From positions 1 through 13,082 of the forward strand of contig JANYIK010000068.1 of NCBI GenBank assembly GCA_025362115.1: DNA of 13,082 nucleotides, in the 5' to 3' direction. The notes under the pieces were generated by a model. It did not search any database. It saw only the letters and a program-made list of their open reading frames with translations, and had not been told where the DNA came from. Below, one piece after another: positions 6,580 to 13,082 of this stretch (positions are counted from its first letter, which is position 1; every line of letters begins with the position of its first letter). This DNA is from Methylophilaceae bacterium (GTDB lineage: Bacteria > Pseudomonadota > Gammaproteobacteria > Burkholderiales > Methylophilaceae). A program made the position numbers and the translations under genes.

Positions 6580-7822
6580 AAAAGAATCCGTCATGTGCAT
6601 CGCAGGGCAAAAGCTGACCAGACTGACCTAATCCCTCCCAAAGATTAAGCGCTTTGGCATCTGCGTTAGAGGCCAAAAACGCTTGAATTTGCTGGTGATT
6701 TTCTTCTTCAAACACCGAGCAAGTGGCGTACAGCAATTTACCACCCTTTGCCAAAGTTGACCATAAACTGTGCAAAATCGCCTTTTGCTGCGTGCAAAAG
6801 CTGGCGATGTCGGCCTCGCGTCGCAGCCATTTGATATCCGGATGGCGGCGCACGATGCCGGATGCGGTACATGGCACATCGGCCAGAATGCGGTCAAACG
6901 GCTCGCCGTCCCACCACGTTTCCGGTTTGGCGGCATCACCCGCTTTCACCTTGGCTTTTAGCCCCAATCTCTGCAAAGTGCCATTAACCTTCTGCAACCT
7001 CAACTCATCACTATCCAACGCCAGCAGTTCAATGTCCGCTAACTCCAACAAATGCGCCGCTTTTCCGCCTGGTGCGCTACATGCGTCCAGCACCCGCATT
7101 CCAGCTTTAACATCCAGCATAGGTGCGGCAAACTGTGCGCCCAAATCTTGCACCGAAAGCAATCCCTGAGAAAAACCGGGCAGCTTTTCCACCGGCAATG
7201 GTTTTTCTAAAATAAGTCCAAATTCACCAGCAGGATGAGCGTCTATGCCATCCTTCATCAGTTGCTGGAGATAATCATCACGCTTGGCTTTGCGAGCATT
7301 GACGCGCAAAGTCATAGGCGGATGCTGATTGCCGGTTCGCAGCATGGCCTCCCAATCGCCCGGATATTGCGTTCGCAACTTATTCACCCACCACTGCGGA
7401 TAAGCCAACTGAATGGATGGTTTCTGCGACAAATTCTGATTAAGCATCTCACGCTGACGCAAAAAATTACGCAAAACGCCATTGACCAAGCCTTTCGCCC
7501 ATGGTTTCTTTAGCGTAGCGGCGGCTTGCACGGCGTGATCTACTACTGCGTGCGAAGCATTTTTGCTGTATTCCAATTGGTACAACGCCACCAGCAGCAG
7601 ATAATGCACACGTTCGTCATCCAAAGGCCGTTCCAGTAAAGCGGAGAGCAACGCTTGCAGGCGCGATAACCAGCGTAATGTGCCATAGCTCAAATCTTGC
7701 ATAATACCGCGCTGTTGGGGCGTGAAATCTGGCTGACGTGCCTCGTCCAACGCTTGATTCAGGTTACGACCTGATAATACCTTTGCCACCACTTGGGCGG
7801 CGAGAAGTTGGGCGTTATGCAA
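6557..7822 (-). CDS. rsmB: 16S rRNA (cytosine-967-C5)-methyltransferase RsmB
   Basis: RsmB uses S-adenosylmethionine to methylate C967 of 16S rRNA in the cytoplasm. Starting from TTG at 7822 the protein has 421 residues, normal for the family. An N-terminal NusB-like RNA-binding domain (about 5-135; YGTLRWLSRLQALL, HAVVDHAV, KGLVNGVLRNFLR) is followed by a Rossmann methyltransferase domain. That domain shows the SAM motif DACSAPGGK (246-254), the PC motif DVPCTASGIVRRHPDI with C318, and the catalytic TC motif YATCSVFEEEN with C368. The frame is open up to an ATG at 7918, but that start would add 32 residues inside fmt that do not look like RsmB. The TTG sits exactly on the end of fmt (TTGCATAA, 8-bp overlap) and reads MHNAQLLAAQVV, a normal RsmB beginning. 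I therefore favour the TTG, though its Shine-Dalgarno is weak. Confidence 0.92.
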   Translation of the reverse strand: MHNAQLLAAQVVAKVLSGRNLNQALDEARQPDFTPQQRGIMQDLSYGTLRWLSRLQALLSALLERPLDDERVHYLLLVALYQLEYSKNASHAVVDHAVQAAATLKKPWAKGLVNGVLRNFLRQREMLNQNLSQKPSIQLAYPQWWVNKLRTQYPGDWEAMLRTGNQHPPMTLRVNARKAKRDDYLQQLMKDGIDAHPAGEFGLILEKPLPVEKLPGFSQGLLSVQDLGAQFAAPMLDVKAGMRVLDACSAPGGKAAHLLELADIELLALDSDELRLQKVNGTLQRLGLKAKVKAGDAAKPETWWDGEPFDRILADVPCTASGIVRRHPDIKWLRREADIASFCTQQKAILHSLWSTLAKGGKLLYATCSVFEEENHQQIQAFLASNADAKALNLWEGLGQSGQLLPCDAHDGFFYALIQKM

Positions 7823-8729
7823 ACTTATCGCCAATCTTGAGTGGCGTTCCCGCCAAAAACTCTTTCCATCCCAAGCGTTTGCCACCGGGTTTTTGCAGCT
7901 CGGTAATACACAAGGCACCTTCGCCGCAAGACACCACTATACCGCCTTCCAGCGCGATGACTTCGCCTGGCGTGCCGCGCCATTGGGCTGCACTGGCGAA
8001 CCAGACTTTCCACACTTCATCCTGCATCGTGGCGGTAGCCACCGGAAACGGATTGAATGCCCGTACCTGCCGCGATATTTCTACTGCACTACGCTTCCAA
8101 TCTATTGGCGCTTCGGATTTTTGCAGTTTCTCGGCATAGGTCACCAACGCCTCGTCTTGTGGCTCTAGAATCAATGCATCGAGCTCCGCTAACGTTTCCA
8201 CCATCAGCCTGCCGCCTTGTTCAGCCAAGACATCATGCAACGTTTGTGCGGTATCCTGAGCAGTGATTGGAACCACGCCTTTGTTCAACATCGCCCCCGC
8301 GTCTAGCGCCAGCACCACTTGCATGATGGTCACTCCGGTTTCGCTATCTCCAGCCAGCAGTGCCCGCTGTATCGGCGCCGCCCCACGCCAGCGCGGCAAT
8401 AGCGAAGCGTGAATGTTGTAACAACCATGTTGTGGTATATCGAGAACGACTTGCGGAATGATAAGACCATAAGCCGCCACTACCATCACGTCGGCTCGAG
8501 TTTCAGCGATGCGGCTTTGTACTTCCGGTGTTTTCAGCGTTTCTGGCTGGAAAATTGGTAACTGATGCACCAATGCCAACTCCTTCACTGGACTGGATTT
8601 CAGTTTCATGCCCCGCCCGGCAGGCCGATCCGGTTGGGTGAGTACCAGTACGATGTCGTGCCCAGCTTTAATCAATGCGGCGAGCGCGGGTACGGCAAAA
8701 TCCGGCGTACCGGCAAAGATAATTTTCAT
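7815..8729 (-). CDS. fmt: Methionyl-tRNA formyltransferase
   Basis: Fmt transfers a formyl group from 10-formyl-tetrahydrofolate to initiator Met-tRNA. The protein has 304 residues, a normal length. The N-terminal catalytic domain starts MKIIFAGTPDFAVPAL and has the conserved RPAGRGMKLKSSPVK loop (residues 35-49). The catalytic residues are N105 and H107 in YNIHASLLPRWRGAAPIQ and D143 in LALDAGAML. The C-terminal oligonucleotide-binding domain (about 205-304) shows IDWKRSAVEISRQVRAFNPFPVA. The variant DAGAML where DTGDML is common keeps the catalytic Asp. The gene lies 10 bp after def, its functional partner (def removes the formyl group fmt adds), and its stop overlaps the proposed start of rsmB. 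No strong ribosome binding site is seen, so translation may be coupled to def. Confidence 0.97.
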   Translation of the reverse strand: MKIIFAGTPDFAVPALAALIKAGHDIVLVLTQPDRPAGRGMKLKSSPVKELALVHQLPIFQPETLKTPEVQSRIAETRADVMVVAAYGLIIPQVVLDIPQHGCYNIHASLLPRWRGAAPIQRALLAGDSETGVTIMQVVLALDAGAMLNKGVVPITAQDTAQTLHDVLAEQGGRLMVETLAELDALILEPQDEALVTYAEKLQKSEAPIDWKRSAVEISRQVRAFNPFPVATATMQDEVWKVWFASAAQWRGTPGEVIALEGGIVVSCGEGALCITELQKPGGKRLGWKEFLAGTPLKIGDKFA

Positions 8730-8739
8730 AGGCTGATAG

Positions 8740-9243
8740 CTACATCGTCTCGCGCAGCCGCTTTTTCATCTTGTTTTTGATGCGGATTTGCTTCAACTGC
8801 GACAAATATTCCACAAACACTTTGCCCTTGAGATGATCCATCTCATGCTGAATGCACACTGCCAACAAACCATCCGCGTTGAGTTTGAATTTCTTACCGT
8901 CGACATCCAGCGCTTCTACCGTGATTTTCTCCGGCCTTTTTACAATTTCAAAAATGCCAGGGACGGAGAGGCAGCCTTCTTCAAATTCCTGCAGTCCGTC
9001 GGCCTGGAGGATACGCGGGTTGATAAATACTTGCAGTTTGGATTTATCTTCTGAAATATCCATGACGATGACTTGCTGATGCACGTCCACCTGAGTTGCA
9101 GCCAACCCTATGCCGGGCGCGGCGTACATGGTCTCAGCCATGTCGCGTACCAGTTTGCGGACATTGTCATCCACCACGGCGACAGGTTTAGCCACGGTAT
9201 AAAGTCTTGGGTCGGGATAATGAACTATCTCTAGAATTGCCAT
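8740..9243 (-). CDS. def: Peptide deformylase
   Basis: This metalloenzyme removes the N-formyl group from new proteins. It has 167 residues with all three family motifs. Motif 1 is GIGLAATQ at 44-51. Motif 2 is EEGCLSVPG with metal ligand C91. Motif 3 is QHEMDHLKG with ligands H133 and H137 and catalytic E134. The C-terminus (KQIRIKNKMKKRLRETM) is basic, as in many proteobacterial forms. The start at 9243 has a TAAGG Shine-Dalgarno eight bases upstream on the minus strand. It is the first gene of the operon def-fmt-rsmB-DUF4390-ntrY-ntrX and is divergent from dprA. Confidence 0.97.
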   Translation of the reverse strand: MAILEIVHYPDPRLYTVAKPVAVVDDNVRKLVRDMAETMYAAPGIGLAATQVDVHQQVIVMDISEDKSKLQVFINPRILQADGLQEFEEGCLSVPGIFEIVKRPEKITVEALDVDGKKFKLNADGLLAVCIQHEMDHLKGKVFVEYLSQLKQIRIKNKMKKRLRETM

Positions 9244-9248
9244 AGTGC

Positions 9249-9277
9249 TTGCCTTACAATGAAGCCATGATTATAAC
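9249..9277 (+). promoter_or_regulatory. Probable sigma-70 promoter of dprA
   Basis: TTGCCT (9249-9254) and TATAAC (9272-9277) stand 17 bp apart, a good match to a sigma-70 promoter. Transcription would begin near 9284, just before the ATG at 9293, leaving a very short leader. This argues against the in-frame GTG at 9281 as the dprA start. Confidence 0.5.
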
Positions 9278-9299
9278 GCTGTGGGCACTAGTATGTTAG
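9270..9299 (-). promoter_or_regulatory. Probable promoter of the def operon
   Basis: On the minus strand TATAAT occupies 9275-9270, a perfect -10 box. A weak -35-like CTAACA lies 18 bp upstream (9299-9294), within the first codons of dprA. The -10 box shares four base pairs with the proposed dprA -10 on the other strand. Transcription would begin about 20 bases before the def ATG, leaving room for its TAAGG ribosome binding site. Confidence 0.45.
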
Positions 9300-10366
9300 A
9301 CGCGGAAGAAGCCCGCTATTGGATTGCGCTTTCACTGATCTCTGGCGTAGGCGGTGAAAATTATCGCCGCTTATTGAGCGCTTTTGGCGACCCTCAGCAA
9401 ATATACGCCACACCCACCTCACAATTACGCGACGTAGTAGATGGCAACATCTCCAGCGCCATCGCCCAAGGCTTAGATGAAGAAAAACTAATGCCCGCTA
9501 TGACTTGGTTGGCGCAACCCAATAACCGACTGCTGACTTTGGCGGATAGCGACTATCCCAAAACCTTACTAGAAATTTCTGATCCGCCACCCCTGCTGTA
9601 TCTCAAAGGTGACGTGACACGCCTCAGCCAGCCATGCCTCGCCGTAGTGGGCAGCCGTAATGCCTCGCCGCAAGGCTTGAACACAGCGGAGGCGTTTTCT
9701 GAAGCGCTTGCCGATGCCGGTTGGTGCGTAGTCAGCGGCATGGCATTAGGGATTGACGGCGCAGCGCATAAGGGTGCGCTGAAAGGCAAGGCCAGCACTA
9801 TTGCTGTGGTAGGCACAGGGCTAGACATTGTGTATCCATCACGGCATCGTGATTTGGCGCACGAAATCGTGCAAAAAGGCGCCATGATTTCCGAGTTTTC
9901 GTTGGCAACACCCTCCATCGCGGGCAATTTCCCGCGCCGCAACCGCATCATCAGTGGTTTGGCGAGAGGCGTGCTGATCGTGGAAGCCAATTTACAAAGT
10001 GGCTCGCTCATCACCGCACGGCTGGCAGGCGATCAGGGACGTGAAGTGTTTGCCATTCCCGGTTCCATCCATTCACCCTTGTCCAAAGGTTGCCATCTTC
10101 TTATCAAACAAGGCGCAAAGCTTGTAGATAGTATTCACGACATCCTTGAAGAATTGGGCGCTGCCCCCATTTCTCAATCAGAGGAGCTAAGTCAAGGAGA
10201 AGAATTACCGTTATTAACAGCAATGGGCTACGAGGCTGTTGCAGCAGAAACTTTAATTCAGCGGTGTGGCTTGACGAGTGAGCAGGTTTCGGCGATGCTA
10301 CTTACGCTGGAACTCGAAGGAAGAATCGCCAGTTTGCCGGGTGGGCGGTATCAACGCCTAAATTAA
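9293..10366 (+). CDS. dprA: DNA-processing protein DprA (Smf)
   Basis: DprA binds single-stranded DNA taken up during transformation and loads RecA. The protein has 357 residues from the ATG at 9293. A short N-terminal helical region (about 1-75; YWIALSLISGVGGENYRRLL) precedes the Rossmann-like DprA core. The core shows VVGSRNASPQG, GMALGIDGAAHKGAL, GTGLDIVYPSRHRDL, NFPRRNRIISGLARGVLIVEA and SGSLITARLAGDQGREVFAIPG. A C-terminal winged-helix domain (about the last 60 residues; LIQRCGLTSEQVSAMLLTLELEGRI) completes the standard three-part layout. An in-frame GTG at 9281 would add four residues, but the likely promoter places the transcript start after it. No strong Shine-Dalgarno precedes the ATG. 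smg follows 29 bp downstream. dprA alone does not show that the cell is naturally competent. Confidence 0.95.
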   Translation: MLDAEEARYWIALSLISGVGGENYRRLLSAFGDPQQIYATPTSQLRDVVDGNISSAIAQGLDEEKLMPAMTWLAQPNNRLLTLADSDYPKTLLEISDPPPLLYLKGDVTRLSQPCLAVVGSRNASPQGLNTAEAFSEALADAGWCVVSGMALGIDGAAHKGALKGKASTIAVVGTGLDIVYPSRHRDLAHEIVQKGAMISEFSLATPSIAGNFPRRNRIISGLARGVLIVEANLQSGSLITARLAGDQGREVFAIPGSIHSPLSKGCHLLIKQGAKLVDSIHDILEELGAAPISQSEELSQGEELPLLTAMGYEAVAAETLIQRCGLTSEQVSAMLLTLELEGRIASLPGGRYQRLN

Positions 10367-10395
10367 TAAGCCCATGAAACTAAAAGGAAAAAATC

Positions 10396-10845
10396 ATGTT
10401 CGAGCTACTGGTATATTTGTTTGAGAATTACATCGAAGTACAAGTACGTGCCGATGAAAAAACCGTGGCCAAAGAGCTCTCCGCCGCTGGTTTTGATAGC
10501 GACGACATCAACCGCGCTTTCAGTTGGTTTAACAGCTTAGAAATCCTTTCTGCCAATGAACTGGCGACCAACAGCTCAGGCTGCCGCATCTACGCCGAAG
10601 AAGAAACCAAGAAAATCGGCCACGAGTGCTTGAGCTTTCTGATGTTTCTAGAACAAGCTGGCGTACTCAATCCGCAAGAGCGAGAAGTGGTTATAGATCG
10701 CCTGCTGGCGTTACCGGAGATGGAAGTCAATCTAGAACAAACCAAATGGATATCGCTAATGGTGTTGTGGCGGCACGGCAAAGCGAAGGATTATCTGTTT
10801 GTAGAAGATGCCCTGTTCAACAACAGCAACCCCACGATGCACTAA
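10396..10845 (+). CDS. smg: Smg protein (DUF494 family)
   Basis: This conserved protein of 149 residues has unknown function and commonly lies next to dprA (smf) in proteobacteria, from which its name comes. It begins MFELLVYLFENYI, the usual start of the family, and continues with alternating acidic and hydrophobic helices (AAGFDSDDINRAFSWF, ECLSFLMFLEQAGVL, EREVVIDRLLAL). It ends with the family pattern WISLMVLWRHGKAKDYLFVEDALF. A good ribosome binding site, AAAGGA, lies about six bases before the ATG. No catalytic residues or membrane segments are evident. It sits 29 bp after dprA and 5 bp before fliW, so all three are likely co-transcribed. Confidence 0.93.
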   Translation: MFELLVYLFENYIEVQVRADEKTVAKELSAAGFDSDDINRAFSWFNSLEILSANELATNSSGCRIYAEEETKKIGHECLSFLMFLEQAGVLNPQEREVVIDRLLALPEMEVNLEQTKWISLMVLWRHGKAKDYLFVEDALFNNSNPTMH

Positions 10846-10850
10846 AAATT

Positions 10851-11282
10851 ATGAATTTCACTCTTGCTCGTTTTGATTCGCAACAAGTTGATATTGATAG
10901 CGAAACTATCATTATCTTCCCGCAAGGCATTCCACCGTTTGATCACTGCACGCGTTACAAATTTTTTCATGAAGAAGGCAAAGGACGCATCTTCTGGTTG
11001 CAATCGTTGGACGAGGCTAGCTTGGTTTTTTCTGTCACCGATCCTGCACTGCTCAGACTAGCTTATGAAGTGGCGTTGACCGACGAAGAACAGGCTTTGC
11101 TCAAGTTTGAAGAAGGTGATGAACTGCTGCTAGCAGTGATTTTGTACCGGGATGATGGCGCGCAAAGCAACGCTTTGAATGCGACAACTACCGCGCCAAT
11201 AGTTCTCAACACTAATAAACGGTTGGGCTTACAAAAAACATTGATGGAGTTTGGTGCGCAGGTAGTAATTAAAGGGATGTAA
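10851..11282 (+). CDS. fliW: Flagellar assembly factor FliW
   Basis: FliW is a small cytoplasmic protein which, in the bacteria where it has been studied, binds flagellin and the translational regulator CsrA. It thereby couples flagellin synthesis to filament assembly. The product has 143 residues. It shows the family layout: an early strand-turn with IIIFPQGIPPFDHCTRYKFF, then FWLQSLDEASLVFSVTDPAL, an acidic middle, VILYRDDGAQSNALNATTTAPIVLN and a closing VIKGM. FliW family members typically have a similar F-P-x-G-I-P motif, S-x-D-P and L-x-A-P-[IL]-x-[IL]-N. The start at 10851 is 5 bp after the smg stop and has no clear ribosome binding site, so translation is probably coupled to smg. No csrA, flagellin or other flagellar gene lies in the window. 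The same frame is open back to 10626 inside smg, which is a shadow extension. Confidence 0.88.
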   Translation: MNFTLARFDSQQVDIDSETIIIFPQGIPPFDHCTRYKFFHEEGKGRIFWLQSLDEASLVFSVTDPALLRLAYEVALTDEEQALLKFEEGDELLLAVILYRDDGAQSNALNATTTAPIVLNTNKRLGLQKTLMEFGAQVVIKGM

Positions 11283-11284
11283 CA

Positions 11285-12121
11285 CTATATCCCCAAGCGT
11301 TGCCAAATCGTCGAAACCGCACCCGCTTGGTTCAAGGCATAAAAATGCAAGCCAGGCGCACCGCCAGCCAACAATCTATCGCATAACTCCGTCACCACAT
11401 CCAGCCCCAGAGCCCGTACTGAGGCGATGTCATCACCGTAATCCGCCAATCTTAAACTCAGCCAGCGTGGGATTTCCGCCCCGCACATGGCGGAAAAGCG
11501 TGCCAATTGCGCGTAGTTGTAGATGGGCATGATGCCGGGATAGACTGGGATAGCAATCCCCATCGCGTCACACTCTTCCATAAAGCGGAAATAGGCGTCA
11601 GCGTTGTAGAAATACTGGGTAATCGCAGCGTTGGCACCCGCATCCACCTTACGTTTGAAGTTGGCAATATCGGCCTTTGCAGAAGCTGATTCCGGGTGAA
11701 TCTCAGGATACGCAGCAACTTCTATTTCGAACCAATCGCCAGTTTCCTGACGAATAAACTCCACTAATTCACTCGCATAACGAAAATCACTGGTGGTAAC
11801 TTCACCGGAAGGCAAATCACCGCGTAACGCCACGATATGACGAAAACCATGGAATTTATACTGTGCCAAGACTTCTCGTATTTCGCCGCGGGTAGAAGCA
11901 ATGCAAGACAGATGCGGCGCAGCTTCCAGCCCATCAGCCTGGATATCAAGTACGGTTTCCAGCGTGCGATCTCGTGTTGAACCACCCGCGCCAAACGTCA
12001 CCGAGAAAAACTTTGGGCCAAGCTGCGCGAGTTGTTTTCTAGCTACGCGTAGCTTGGTCATCCCTTCCGCCGTTTTGGGCGGAAAGAACTCGAAGCTATA
12101 AATGCGTTTTTCGCGAGTCAA
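11285..12121 (-). CDS. metF: Methylenetetrahydrofolate reductase (NAD(P)H)
   Basis: MetF is a FAD enzyme that reduces 5,10-methylene-THF to 5-methyl-THF, the methyl donor for methionine synthesis. The protein has 278 residues from TTG at 12121. The TIM-barrel motifs are present: E11 in YSFEFFPPKT (catalytic Glu of the family), FFSVTFGAGGSTRDRT, GLEAAPHLSC, ALRGDLP with D102, VAAYPEIHPES, FKRKVDAGANAAITQYFYN and a final GLHFYALNQ. No ATG fits the family start: the first in-frame ATG (residue 21) would delete the catalytic Glu, and the frame is closed upstream by the ahcY stop. TTG is therefore the likely start, with no strong ribosome binding site, suggesting reinitiation after ahcY. The gene ends 2 bp from the fliW stop in convergent orientation, with no visible terminator between them. 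Confidence 0.94.
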   Translation of the reverse strand: MTREKRIYSFEFFPPKTAEGMTKLRVARKQLAQLGPKFFSVTFGAGGSTRDRTLETVLDIQADGLEAAPHLSCIASTRGEIREVLAQYKFHGFRHIVALRGDLPSGEVTTSDFRYASELVEFIRQETGDWFEIEVAAYPEIHPESASAKADIANFKRKVDAGANAAITQYFYNADAYFRFMEECDAMGIAIPVYPGIMPIYNYAQLARFSAMCGAEIPRWLSLRLADYGDDIASVRALGLDVVTELCDRLLAGGAPGLHFYALNQAGAVSTIWQRLGI

Positions 12122-12124
12122 GGC

Positions 12125-13082
<958 letters not shown>

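Noticed and set aside
10626..10850. N-terminal extension of FliW into smg
   Set aside because: The extra 75 residues are the shifted frame of smg; the FliW family begins at the ATG at 10851.

Overview
The window looks like ordinary chromosome of a betaproteobacterium, probably of the Nitrosomonadales (Gallionellaceae/Methylophilaceae-like). This rests on gene order and protein character only: def-fmt-rsmB-DUF4390-ntrY-ntrX, divergent dprA-smg, and ahcY-metF are arrangements I associate with Betaproteobacteria. No rRNA or other strong taxonomic marker is present. Base composition is close to balanced and codon use looks uniform, so I see no island-like block apart from a short element at the left edge.

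Left edge (1-583): a 172-bp non-coding element with perfect 20-bp terminal inverted repeats (12-31 / 164-183), flanked by a 9-11 bp direct repeat. It looks like a MITE inserted into the T-tract of a rho-independent terminator. That terminator serves a small minus-strand gene (233-457) for an exported Ala/Lys-rich protein. A divergent control region with a 9-bp inverted repeat separates this gene from the next one.

Two-component region (584-5977): an OmpR-type response regulator and a TctE/QseC-like sensor kinase form a plus-strand pair. The kinase converges on, and overlaps by 17 bp, the end of ntrX. NtrY (membrane kinase) and NtrX (regulator) are the last two genes of a six-gene minus-strand operon. 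This NtrX has lost the Walker A lysine, the Walker B aspartate and the GAFTGA loop.

Translation and RNA-modification part of the same operon (5974-9243): peptide deformylase (def), Met-tRNA formyltransferase (fmt), 16S rRNA m5C967 methyltransferase (rsmB, probably from a TTG start), and a DUF4390 exported protein. Genes are nearly contiguous (overlaps of 4-23 bp or gaps of 10 bp). A promoter region between def and dprA (9244-9292) appears to hold two overlapping divergent -10 boxes.

Right part: dprA, smg and fliW run on the plus strand. fliW lies directly behind smg, where topA is the more familiar neighbour. They converge with 2 bp to spare on metF, which follows ahcY on the minus strand. 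ahcY runs off the right edge, so only its C-terminal part is seen. ahcY and metF belong to the methyl cycle (SAH hydrolysis and 5-methyl-THF supply), and metF seems to start with TTG in the same frame as ahcY, two codons after its stop.

I see no CRISPR array, tRNA, rRNA, prophage, toxin-antitoxin or defence system. Most of the window is conserved core genome; the points worth a second look are the MITE, the degenerate NtrX, the position of fliW and several junctions between genes.
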